From NCBI GenBank assembly GCA_021204885.1, contig JAJPYP010000115.1, forward strand, positions 1-9,367: 9,367 nt of DNA, read 5' to 3'. This DNA is from Prevotellaceae bacterium (GTDB lineage Bacteria; Bacteroidota; Bacteroidia; Bacteroidales; Bacteroidaceae). This document shows, one piece after another, positions 1-6,241 of the stretch. Positions within the stretch are counted from its first letter, which is position 1; each line of letters opens with the position of its first letter. The notes under the pieces were generated by a model. It was not told the origin of the DNA and ran no database searches. It saw only the letters and a list, made by a program, of their open reading frames with translations. The translations under genes were made by a program, and so were the position numbers.

Positions 1-29
1 GGAAACGGACGGAAAGAGCAGCCGTTCAC

Positions 30-1094
30 TCACTCCTGCGCTTTCGGATAGAGCAACCCGTCGGGCAGCGGGGACTGATAATAGGGGTTGGTGGCGGTGG
101 TCGTCAGCCCCTCCTCCTGATTGATATATGGCAGCACGCGCGAGGCGAAGAGCAGGCGGCCAAGGTTGAAGGCGTCGAAGAGCGGGTCGGCGGCGTCAAG
201 GCCGCTCACGTGCACGTCGCCCTGCGAGTGGATGAAGCGCCCCTCGCCCATGTACATGCCCACGTGCACGACGCGCTCGGGCGTGTCGCCCTCGGCGGGA
301 CTGCCGAAGAAGAGCAGGTCGCCCGGCTGCAAGTCGCTGAAATCGGGGGCGATGGCGATGCGCTCCCCCTTGAGGGCCTGCCGGGAAGCGTCGCGCGGGA
401 TGAGGATGTCGTGCTGGTAGAGTATGTTGCGGATGAAGCCGCTGCAATCCATGCCCTTCGAGGAGGTGCCGGCCCAGATGTAAGGCACGCCAACGAGGGT
501 GTAGGCGGTGGCAAGGATGCTGGGAACGTCTTGCCGAAGCGTCTGCCGCCAACGCTTCTCAGTCTGTCCAAGGGACTTCAAGAGGTAGCCCGTGCGCCCG
601 TCGGGGTAGCCCACGCGGTAGTAGCCTTTCACCGTGCCCTCGAACTTCAAGCGGTCGCCGGCCACGACATCGGAGACGGGGCGGGAATCGGCCTTGGGCA
701 GTGAGCGGACGGTGCCATACTGGGCGGTGACCACCACCTTCTCTTCGGCGTTCCACGCCTCCAACGCCTCCCGCTCCACGGGCCAGACGGCCGAGGGGTG
801 CACCCACGCCGTGTAGTCGTCGGGCAGCTGTATCAGGTACCAGTTCCGCCGCTCCAATATCTTGACGGGCATGCCAAGGAGGGCTTGGGTGGCCGGCTCG
901 GAGGAGAAGTCGGGGGCGGTGCAGAGGGTGGCCACCGAGAGGTCGACGATGCCGAAAGCGGGAGTGGCGGCCGTGTCGGCAGGGAGCGTGTAGACGGGTG
1001 CCGGCGGCACGGGGATGACGGGCGGGGCGGCATGGACATGCGCAAGGGCAAGGCAGAGGCACGCGCATAACATCGGCAGCGGTTTCATTTGCAT
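30..1094 (-). CDS. Secreted SH3b-NlpC/P60 (C40 family) peptidoglycan hydrolase
   Basis: Probably a cell-wall cysteine peptidase that cuts stem peptides, most likely at D-Glu-diamino acid bonds as in the YkfC/DPP VI group. The 354 residues start with a signal peptide: Lys4, a hydrophobic stretch to about residue 20, and a likely cut near VHA-A (22/23), so it should act outside the inner membrane. Two SH3b-like domains follow (about 48-105 and 118-180). The C-terminal NlpC/P60 domain has the catalytic Cys217 in MDCSGF, His277 in VHVGMY and His289 in FIHSQGD, so the enzyme looks intact. Start: ATG at 1094, or an in-frame ATG at 1088 that leaves the signal peptide usable. LCAC near residue 12 is a poor lipobox, so I favour a soluble secreted form. 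It is a single gene with its own promoter, divergent from rnpB. The domain assignment is firm; the exact bond cleaved is inferred from the family. Confidence 0.92.
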   Translation of the reverse strand: MQMKPLPMLCACLCLALAHVHAAPPVIPVPPAPVYTLPADTAATPAFGIVDLSVATLCTAPDFSSEPATQALLGMPVKILERRNWYLIQLPDDYTAWVHPSAVWPVEREALEAWNAEEKVVVTAQYGTVRSLPKADSRPVSDVVAGDRLKFEGTVKGYYRVGYPDGRTGYLLKSLGQTEKRWRQTLRQDVPSILATAYTLVGVPYIWAGTSSKGMDCSGFIRNILYQHDILIPRDASRQALKGERIAIAPDFSDLQPGDLLFFGSPAEGDTPERVVHVGMYMGEGRFIHSQGDVHVSGLDAADPLFDAFNLGRLLFASRVLPYINQEEGLTTTATNPYYQSPLPDGLLYPKAQE

Positions 1095-1116
1095 GGCTTT
1101 ATCGGTTTATAATGAG

Positions 1117-1124
1117 CAAAGCTA
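1117..1124 (-). promoter_or_regulatory. Bacteroidota -7 promoter element of the NlpC/P60 gene
   Basis: Read on the minus strand this is TAGCTTTG, a full match to the Bacteroidota housekeeping -7 consensus TAnnTTTG. It lies 22 bases upstream of the ATG at 1094, which implies a short leader. No convincing TTTG -33 box is seen at the usual distance. Confidence 0.6.
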
Positions 1125-1202
1125 CGAATTTATCGCGTAACGGCCATCGGTCACGGCGAAGAAAAAGCGGCGGCGCACGGAAGGTATCTGCCCGAAAATG
1201 CC

Positions 1203-1210
1203 TATCTTTG
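1203..1210 (+). promoter_or_regulatory. Bacteroidota -7 promoter element of rnpB
   Basis: TATCTTTG matches TAnnTTTG exactly and ends about 8 bases before the predicted 5' end of the RNase P RNA. That spacing fits transcription starting at, or within a few bases of, the mature 5' end. No clear -33 TTTG is present upstream. Confidence 0.7.
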
Positions 1211-1218
1211 CCGCCATA

Positions 1219-1616
1219 GAGCAGTCGGCCGGCCTGTCGCTTGCGGCTTGGTGCCGTGGGAGGAAAGTCCGGGCAACACAGAGCGTCCCACTTCCTAACG
1301 GGAAGCTGTCCGCGAGGGTAGAGCAACGCAGAAGAAAACAACCGCCAACCCCCGCTTCGGCGGGGAGGTAAGGGTGAGAAGGTGGGGTAAGGGCCCACCA
1401 GCCTTGTGGTGACGCAAGGGCTGTGCGTCTTGGGAGTTGCAAGGTCATGTAAACCGGCGCCATGAGGGTGGCTCGCCCCATGCCGGAGGGTAGACCGCTA
1501 CAGCCGTCATGGTGACATGCGGCGCAGATAAATGACAGGCACCTTTGTGCAGGGGTTCTCCGCCCCGGCGGACGCGCCCCGGCAAAGGTACAGAACCCGG
1601 CTTACAGGCCGACTGC
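1219..1616 (+). ncRNA. rnpB: RNase P RNA (bacterial class A)
   Basis: This is the catalytic RNA of RNase P, which removes 5' leaders from tRNA precursors. The conserved 5' block GAGGAAAGTCCGGGC lies at 1260-1274. The 3' block ACAGAACCCGGCTTACAGG lies at 1590-1608. The P1 helix closes the molecule, with GCAGTCGGCC at 1221-1230 pairing perfectly with GGCCGACTGC at 1607-1616. Further matches to the E. coli RNA are AGGGTGAGAAGGTGGGGTAAG near 1372 and AGATAAATGACAGG near 1526. The length, close to 400 nt, is normal. A long extra arm at 1541-1589 stands where E. coli has only a few bases. The ends are placed from P1 and the upstream -7 box and may be off by a few bases. No protein gene in this stretch is credible; the open frames on the opposite strand are chance. 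Confidence 0.96.
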
Positions 1617-1626
1617 TTTTCTTTTT
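1617..1626 (+). terminator. rnpB: Possible rnpB terminator T-tract
   Basis: TTTTCTTTTT follows directly after the 3' strand of P1. The local hairpin before it is weak (CGGC/GCCG around 1598-1611), so this is either an imperfect intrinsic terminator or a processing region. Confidence 0.4.
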
Positions 1627-1718
1627 CTCCTTCCGCTATCCAGTATCTCCTTCTTCCGTCCGTAGCTATCTTCTTCTTCCGTAGGCTGCTATTCTCTTCT
1701 TCCCTACTGAAATAAGGA
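1627..1718 (+). repeat. Degenerate 23-bp tandem repeat, about four units
   Basis: The core CTTCTTCCGT recurs at exact 23-base steps: a partial match at 1627 (CTCCTTCCGC), then 1650, 1673 and 1696 (CTTCTTCCCT). The two middle units agree at 17 of 23 positions and the outer ones at 12-13. The plus strand is pyrimidine-rich. The repeat fills most of the gap between the convergent rnpB and ribE genes, which otherwise holds nothing I can recognise. Confidence 0.6.
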
Positions 1719-1743
1719 AACAGCACACGGGCGACCGCACGGC

Positions 1744-2346
1744 TCATCGGTATACCATCATGCGGCTCAGGTATTTGCCGATGATGTCGAACTCGATGTT
1801 GACCACGCTGCCCACGCGGATGGCATGGAAGTTGGTGTTCTCGAAGGTATAGGGGATGATGGCCACTTGGAAGGTGTCGTCGGTGGGGTTGCACACCGTC
1901 AGGCTCACGCCGTTGACCGTGACCGAGCCTTTGTCTACGGTGAGGTAGCCGCGACGCGCCATCTCCTTGTCGAAGGTGTAACGGAAGGTGAAGTAGTAAC
2001 TCCCGTGGGCATCGTCTACGGCCGTGCAGACGGCAGTCTGGTCGACATGCCCCTGCACGATGTGACCGTCCAAGCGGCCGTTCATCGGCATGCTGCGTTC
2101 CACGTTCACCTCGTCGCCCACGTGCAACTGCCCCAAATTGGAGCGGTCGAGCGTCTCTTTCATCGCGGTGACGGTGTAGGTGGTGTCGGTGAGCTTCACC
2201 ACCGTGAGGCACACGCCGTTGTGCGACACGCTCTGGTCTATCTTCAATTCAGACACGAACGAGCAGGTGAAGGTGAAATGCACGTTCTCCCGCTCCTTGA
2301 CCATGGCCACCAAGGTGGCGCATTCTTCTACGATTCCCGAAAACAT
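1744..2346 (-). CDS. ribE: Riboflavin synthase, alpha chain
   Basis: Catalyses the last step of riboflavin synthesis, the dismutation of two 6,7-dimethyl-8-ribityllumazines to riboflavin and the pyrimidine intermediate, as a cytosolic trimer. The 200-residue protein shows the two tandem lumazine-binding repeats of the family. Repeat one has MFSGIVEE at 1-8 and NGVCLTV at 43-49. The bridge GHIVQGHVDQ is at 94-103. Repeat two has NGVSLTV at 145-151 and DIIGKYLSR at 187-195. Phe2, Ser41, Cys46, His95 and His100 match catalytic-site positions of the E. coli enzyme. The start is set at 2346 because the family begins MF(T/S)GI with Phe2 in the active site; an in-frame ATG at 2382 would add 12 unrelated residues. 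It lies 89 bases behind glmM on the same strand and is probably cotranscribed. I see no FMN riboswitch in that gap. It converges with rnpB. Confidence 0.95.
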   Translation of the reverse strand: MFSGIVEECATLVAMVKERENVHFTFTCSFVSELKIDQSVSHNGVCLTVVKLTDTTYTVTAMKETLDRSNLGQLHVGDEVNVERSMPMNGRLDGHIVQGHVDQTAVCTAVDDAHGSYYFTFRYTFDKEMARRGYLTVDKGSVTVNGVSLTVCNPTDDTFQVAIIPYTFENTNFHAIRVGSVVNIEFDIIGKYLSRMMVYR

Positions 2347-2435
2347 AAAGCTATGGTTTGATGGTTCTACTTGTCGTTTCATCTCGAGGGGTGCCGAAGT
2401 TTTTCAACGATGCCCGCCGAAGCTCCCGCCTCCCT

Positions 2436-3815
2436 TTATCGCATAAGCTTCATCACCTCCTCGGCGATGGCCTCGGCCTCTTCGGCCGTGGGGGCTTCGC
2501 TGTAGACGCGGATGATGGGCTCGGTGTTGCTCTTGCGCAGGTGCACCCACTTGTCGGGGAAGTCTATCTTCACCCCGTCGGTGTCGTCCACCTTCTCCTT
2601 GGCGAAGAGGGCCTTGGCCTTGGCGAGGATGGTGTCCACGTCGGTGCCGGGGGTGAGGTCCATGCGGTTCTTGGCCATGTAGTAGGTGGGATAGGTGGCA
2701 CGTAGCCGGCTCACGCGCTTGCCCTCACGGGCCAAGTGGGAGAGGAAGAGGGCGATGCCCACCAAGGCGTCGCGCCCGTAGTGCAGGGCGGGATAGATTA
2801 CCCCGCCGTTGCCCTCGCCGCCGATGACCGCGCCCACCTCCTTCATCCGGGTGGTGACATTGACCTCGCCCACGGCGGCGGCGTAATACCGGCAGCCGGG
2901 GTAGCGGGCGGTAACATCACGCAGGGCGCGGGTGGAGCTCAGGTTGGAGACGGTGTTGCCCGGGGTGTGGCGCAGCACGTAGTCGGCCACGGTGACAAGG
3001 GTGTACTCCTCGCCGTACATGGTGCCGTCTTCGCATATCACCGCGAGGCGGTCTACATCGGGGTCGACGACGAACGCCACATCGGCCTTGCCGCCGCGCA
3101 TGAACGCCATGATGCCCCCGAGGTTCTTCTCCAAGGGCTCGGGGTTGTGCTGGAAGTCGCCGGTAAGCTCGCAGTAGAGGGGCTCCACCTGCCGCACGCC
3201 AAGCCGCTCGAGCAACCGGGGCAGGATGAGGCCGCCCACGGAGTTCACGCAGTCGATGGCCACGCGGAAGCCGGCGGCACGGATGGCGGCCCTATCCACC
3301 AAGGGCAGCGCCAAGATGGCGTCGATGTGCTTCTCATTGTAGGTGGTGTCTACCCGGCAGTGCCCCAAGCGCTCTACGGGGGCATAGTCGAAGGCCTCGG
3401 CCTGGGCGATGCGCAGCACTTCGTTGCCCTCCTCCTTGTTGAGGAACTCGCCTTTGGCGTTGAGCAACTTCAGGGCGTTCCACTGCTTGGGGTTGTGGGA
3501 GGCGGTCAGGATGATGCCGCCGGCGGCTGCCTCGCCCGTTACGGCCAACTCGGTGGTGGGGGTGGTGGCCAAGCCGATGTCGGTCACGTCCCAGCCCATG
3601 CCCATCAAGGTACCTATGACCACGTGCCTTACCATCTCGCCGGAGACGCGGGCGTCGCGCCCCACGACGATGATGTTGCTTGGCCCCGTGTAGGTGTGGC
3701 GTATGAAGGTGGCGTAGGCTGAGGTGAACTTCACGATGTCGAGCGGGCTGAGCCCGTCGCCGGCGGCACCGCCGATGGTGCCCCGGATGCCTGAGATGGA
3801 TTTGATCAGTGTCAT
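2436..3815 (-). CDS. glmM: Phosphoglucosamine mutase (alpha-D-phosphohexomutase, archaeal-type GlmM)
   Basis: Interconverts glucosamine-6-phosphate and glucosamine-1-phosphate, feeding UDP-GlcNAc for peptidoglycan and lipopolysaccharide in the cytosol. All four phosphohexomutase sites are visible in 459 residues: the phosphoserine loop TASHNP with Ser106; the magnesium loop DPDVDR (Asp251, Asp253, Asp255, Arg256); the sugar-specificity loop GEGNGG at 333-338; and the phosphate-binding loop RKSNTEP at 427-433. The start MTLIKSISGIRGT is typical of the family, with the substrate-contacting GIRG right at the N terminus. The sugar loop GEGNGG and the overall look resemble the archaeal-type GlmM group found in Bacteroidota rather than E. 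coli GlmM. Phosphomannomutase activity cannot be excluded from sequence. It lies 35 bases behind the DHH phosphoesterase gene, so the two are likely in one transcript. Confidence 0.9.
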   Translation of the reverse strand: MTLIKSISGIRGTIGGAAGDGLSPLDIVKFTSAYATFIRHTYTGPSNIIVVGRDARVSGEMVRHVVIGTLMGMGWDVTDIGLATTPTTELAVTGEAAAGGIILTASHNPKQWNALKLLNAKGEFLNKEEGNEVLRIAQAEAFDYAPVERLGHCRVDTTYNEKHIDAILALPLVDRAAIRAAGFRVAIDCVNSVGGLILPRLLERLGVRQVEPLYCELTGDFQHNPEPLEKNLGGIMAFMRGGKADVAFVVDPDVDRLAVICEDGTMYGEEYTLVTVADYVLRHTPGNTVSNLSSTRALRDVTARYPGCRYYAAAVGEVNVTTRMKEVGAVIGGEGNGGVIYPALHYGRDALVGIALFLSHLAREGKRVSRLRATYPTYYMAKNRMDLTPGTDVDTILAKAKALFAKEKVDDTDGVKIDFPDKWVHLRKSNTEPIIRVYSEAPTAEEAEAIAEEVMKLMR

Positions 3816-3850
3816 GGATGAATGGGGTTAAGGGTGGGTATCGGTTGTTG

Positions 3851-4897
3851 TCAGTTCTCGCTTTCGGGGTATTGCAGCAGGGGGGCGTACTTCTCCAAGG
3901 CCTCTTGGAAGAGGGATTCGGCCTCCTCGATGGTGCCGTAATGTTCTCCTCCCGCGGCGTTCAGGTGGCCGCCCCCGTGAAAGAACTCGGCGGCCAAGCG
4001 GTTGCAGGGGAAGCTGCCCACGGAGCGCAGGGAGACCTTGATGACGGGTCTTTCCGAATCTTCCCTCAAGAAGCAGGAGAGGATGGTGTGCTTGATGGTG
4101 AGGGGGATGTTGACGAAGCCCTCGCTGTCGCCGCGCACGTAGTTGAACTGCCGCTGCTCCTTCTTGGTGAGGGAGATAAGGGCGGTGTGCAGCAGCGGGT
4201 AGAACCGCATACGGGTGAGCACGTGGCCCATGAGGCGCAGGCGGCTCTCGGAGTAGGTGTTGTACACCTTTCTATATATCTCGTCCTTGTCGATGCCTTT
4301 GGAGAGGAGCTGCTGGATGATGAAGTAGAGGTCGGCGCGGTTGGAGTTGTAGGTGAAGCCGCCCGTGTCGGTCATCATGCCGGTGTAAAGGCACTCGGCG
4401 GCCGCCTTGGTGATGTCGCTGAAGCAGCCCATGGCGCATAGCAGGCGGAACACTATCTCGGAGGTGGAGGAGACTTCGGGGTGGGAGATGACGATCTTGC
4501 AGAAGTCGTCGGGGTTGAGGTGGTGGTCTACGAGGGCCTTGCGAGCGGGGGAGGCCTGCACGGCCTCGGCCATGGCGCCCGAGCGGCCGACGGTGTTGAA
4601 GTCGAGGCAGCAGATCACGTCGGCCTCGGCTATCAACTTGTCGGCAAACTCCTTGTAGCGGTCGTAGAGCAGGATCTCCTTCTGCCCGGGCAACCACTTG
4701 AGGAAGTCGGGGAAGGCGTTGGGCAGGATGACGTTCACCTCTTTGTCTTGGTTGTTCAGGAAGTGCCACAGCCCCAACGAGGCGCCCACGGCATCGCCGT
4801 CGGGGGAGACGTGGGAGATGATGACTACCTTGTCGGCACGCTCCATCCATTTGGAGAAATGCTCTACTTGAGCCGGGTCGATGACTTTATTCAACAT
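3851..4897 (-). CDS. DHH/DHHA1 phosphoesterase (NrnA-like oligoribonuclease / pAp phosphatase family)
   Basis: Likely a manganese-dependent cytosolic phosphoesterase acting on short oligoribonucleotides, pAp or cyclic-dinucleotide breakdown products. The 348 residues carry the DHH motifs in order: HVSPDGDAVG (His29, Asp33, Asp35), Asp99 in CCLDFN, the signature DHH at 124-126 in LVDHHLN, and Asp177 in MMTDTGG. The C-terminal DHHA1 substrate-binding domain has GGGH at 308-311 followed by AAGG. There are no membrane helices or GGDEF/PAS parts, so it is the short NrnA type and not GdpP. The start is ATG at 4897. A longer reading from TTG at 4930 is unlikely because that TTG is part of the promoter -7 box. 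It is the first gene of the leftward cluster with glmM and ribE and diverges from tatA. The family is certain; which substrate it prefers is not visible. Confidence 0.92.
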   Translation of the reverse strand: MLNKVIDPAQVEHFSKWMERADKVVIISHVSPDGDAVGASLGLWHFLNNQDKEVNVILPNAFPDFLKWLPGQKEILLYDRYKEFADKLIAEADVICCLDFNTVGRSGAMAEAVQASPARKALVDHHLNPDDFCKIVISHPEVSSTSEIVFRLLCAMGCFSDITKAAAECLYTGMMTDTGGFTYNSNRADLYFIIQQLLSKGIDKDEIYRKVYNTYSESRLRLMGHVLTRMRFYPLLHTALISLTKKEQRQFNYVRGDSEGFVNIPLTIKHTILSCFLREDSERPVIKVSLRSVGSFPCNRLAAEFFHGGGHLNAAGGEHYGTIEEAESLFQEALEKYAPLLQYPESEN

Positions 4898-4927
4898 AGG
4901 GCTTGATCGTGTTATTGGTTCGGGAGG

Positions 4928-4956
4928 CAAAGATAGGAAAAAGTTCGGGATTTAAA
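4928..4956 (-). promoter_or_regulatory. Promoter of the DHH-glmM-ribE cluster
   Basis: The minus strand reads TATCTTTG at 4935-4928, a full TAnnTTTG -7 match. A TTTA at 4956-4953 (three of four matches to the TTTG -33 box) lies 17 bases upstream. The -7 box ends 31 bases before the ATG at 4897. Confidence 0.65.
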
Positions 4957-5012
4957 CGGATGAAGAGGGGGCAAGCTGCAAATTCAAGGGGGAATTAGCG
5001 GCCGGAGAGTTG

Positions 5013-5041
5013 TTTGTTTTCAAATTCTAATCGTATCTTTG
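5013..5041 (+). promoter_or_regulatory. Promoter of tatA
   Basis: TTTG at 5013-5016, a 17-base spacer and TATCTTTG at 5034-5041 match both halves of the Bacteroidota housekeeping promoter. The -7 box ends 24 bases before the tatA ATG. The leader is A/T-rich and has no Shine-Dalgarno sequence. Confidence 0.75.
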
Positions 5042-5065
5042 TGGAAATTTTAAACGGACAGCGTT

Positions 5066-5269
5066 ATGACGGATTTACTGTTATTGTTCATGCCCACCGG
5101 CACGGAGTGGATCATCATCTTGATAGTGGTCCTGCTGCTCTTCGGCGGGAAGAAGGTGCCCGAACTGATGAAGGGCTTGGGCAAAGGGGTGAGGAGCTTC
5201 AAGGAGGGGATGAACGAAGCCAAGGAGGAAATGGATAAGGACAAGGAGGAAGGGAAACTGAAGTCTTGA
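5066..5269 (+). CDS. tatA: Twin-arginine translocase subunit TatA/TatE family
   Basis: Forms the oligomeric pore-like part of the Tat system, which exports folded proteins across the inner membrane. The 67 residues have the classic layout: a short N terminus, one membrane helix (about 15-26) preceded by the conserved polar Glu14, the FGGKK hinge at 26-30, an amphipathic helix with conserved Pro32 and GLGKG, then a charged Lys/Glu-rich tail. No TatB-like gene is present, so this is a minimal TatA-TatC system in which TatA is expected to do both jobs. The ATG at 5066 sits well behind its own promoter. A strong hairpin starts at the base after its stop codon, and tatC follows 168 bases downstream. 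Confidence 0.95.
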   Translation: MTDLLLLFMPTGTEWIIILIVVLLLFGGKKVPELMKGLGKGVRSFKEGMNEAKEEMDKDKEEGKLKS

Positions 5270-5302
5270 GGGGATGTGTCTAAAGACACATCCCCTTCGG
5301 GG
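5270..5302 (+). repeat. Hairpin directly after the tatA stop codon
   Basis: GGGGATGTGTCT (5270-5281) and AGACACATCCCC (5284-5295) form a perfect 12-bp inverted repeat with a 2-base centre. The final CCCC can instead pair with GGGG at 5299-5302, giving two mutually exclusive hairpins. No T-run follows, so it does not look like a standard intrinsic terminator. It may stabilise the tatA mRNA 3' end or attenuate readthrough into tatC. Confidence 0.75.
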
Positions 5303-5321
5303 ACCTTGCTTGACCACCCCT

Positions 5322-5350
5322 CCAAACCTCCCCTCATAGGGGAGGCTTGG
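5322..5350 (+). repeat. Second intergenic inverted repeat, REP-like
   Basis: The arms 5322-5334 and 5338-5350 pair at 12 of 13 positions (only A5326/C5346 fails) around a 3-base loop, with CCTCCCC opposite GGGGAGG. It is followed by a direct duplication of GGCCTCC at 5353-5366. The form resembles the short dispersed palindromes found between genes in Bacteroidales, but copies elsewhere cannot be seen from this window. The rest of the spacer to 5437 shows no clear promoter. Confidence 0.65.
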
Positions 5351-5437
5351 TCGGCCTCCGGCCTCCGAAGAGCTTCTCTTGATTATAGTCTAATCTCGAC
5401 GTAACGGCCGACTTGTCACTTTTCTATATCGTTTGCG

Positions 5438-6241
5438 ATGGCAGCAGAGAAGAAACTCACTTTTTGGGACCACTTGGACGTGCTACGCCGGCTCCTGTTG
5501 CGCGTGATAGGGGTGTGGATAGTGCTGGCCATCGGCTACTTCATCGCCATGCCTTACCTCTTCGACCACGTGGTATTGGCGCCTTGCCACGACGACTTCG
5601 TATTCTATGACCTGCTGCGCGGGATAGGACAACTGTTCCACCTGCACGACGACTTCTTCACCGAGGAGTTCCATGTGAAGCTCATCAACATCAACTTGGC
5701 CGCCCCCTTCTTTATCCACATCTCCACCGCTTTCTGGATGGCGGTGGTCACGGCGGCGCCTTACCTGCTCTACGAGGTGTGGCGGTTCGTGTCACCTGCC
5801 CTCTACCCCGTGGAGAGGCACGGGGTGAAGAAGGCGCTGCTCTTGGGCGGGGTGATGTTCTATGTGGGCGTGGCCGTGGGGTACTTCATGGTCTATCCGC
5901 TGGCGTTGCGCTTCCTCTCCACGTATGTGCTCAGCGCCTCCATCGAGAACCGTCTCTCGCTGAACTCCTACATCGACAACTTCATGACATTGGTGCTGTG
6001 CATGGGGCTGGCTTTCGAGCTGCCTTTGGTCACTTGGCTGCTCTCCTTGCTTGGGATAGTGAGCAAGGGGCTGCTGCGCAAGTACCGCCGCCATGCCATT
6101 GTGGTTATCGTCATTCTGGCCGCCATCATCACCCCTACGGGCGACCCCTTCACGCTCACGGTCGTGGCGGTGCCGCTCTACTTGCTCTATGAAATGGGCA
6201 TCTGGATGGTGAAAGAGAACAAGGAAGGGGAGGCGGCATGA
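5438..6241 (+). CDS. tatC: Twin-arginine translocase subunit TatC
   Basis: The inner-membrane receptor for twin-arginine signal peptides, partner of TatA. The 267 residues show six hydrophobic segments at about 21-42, 89-112, 133-155, 181-206, 220-233 and 240-258. Conserved family positions are Glu126 in ALYPVERHG (equivalent of E. coli Glu103), Glu194 in AFELP (Glu170) and Asp236 in TPTGDPF (Asp211). The cytosolic N terminus reads FWDHLDVLRR, with Val15 where E. coli has the signal-binding Glu15. The first periplasmic loop (about 43-88) is longer than in E. coli and rich in His, Asp and Phe, with HDDF occurring twice. The start ATG at 5438 gives the expected short N terminus. Its stop TGA overlaps the ATG of the next gene. 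Identity is certain; what the Val15 change does is open. Confidence 0.95.
   Translation: MAAEKKLTFWDHLDVLRRLLLRVIGVWIVLAIGYFIAMPYLFDHVVLAPCHDDFVFYDLLRGIGQLFHLHDDFFTEEFHVKLININLAAPFFIHISTAFWMAVVTAAPYLLYEVWRFVSPALYPVERHGVKKALLLGGVMFYVGVAVGYFMVYPLALRFLSTYVLSASIENRLSLNSYIDNFMTLVLCMGLAFELPLVTWLLSLLGIVSKGLLRKYRRHAIVVIVILAAIITPTGDPFTLTVVAVPLYLLYEMGIWMVKENKEGEAA

Noticed and set aside
30..1094. Lipoprotein signal (LCAC) in the NlpC/P60 protein
   Set aside because: Cys at the second lipobox position is unusual, and a normal signal peptidase I site follows at residues 22-23.
1099..1481. Two minus-strand open frames opposite the 5' half of rnpB
   Set aside because: The plus strand here is clearly RNase P RNA, and the frames have no motifs or family resemblance.
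1445..2212. Long minus-strand open frame (255 residues) covering the 3' part of rnpB and most of ribE
   Set aside because: It overlaps ribE in another frame and the RNase P RNA. Its product is Arg/His-rich, as expected from a GC-rich shadow frame, and has no known motif.
2347..2382. Upstream ATG extending riboflavin synthase by 12 residues
   Set aside because: The family starts MF(T/S)GI and needs Phe2 at the N terminus; the extension is unrelated sequence.
2347..2435. FMN riboswitch before ribE
   Set aside because: The gap is only 89 bases and shows none of the conserved FMN-element blocks.
2736..3722. 328-residue plus-strand open frame opposite glmM
   Set aside because: Gly/Val/His-rich antisense shadow of a GC-rich gene; glmM has all four active-site loops in the opposite frame.
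3809..4906. Plus-strand open frames opposite the DHH gene
   Set aside because: Antisense shadows with low-complexity composition; the DHH motifs settle the coding strand.
5421..5437. Promoter just before tatC (TATCGTTTG)
   Set aside because: It has three bases instead of two between TA and TTTG and lies 2 bases from the ATG, leaving no room for a transcription start and leader.
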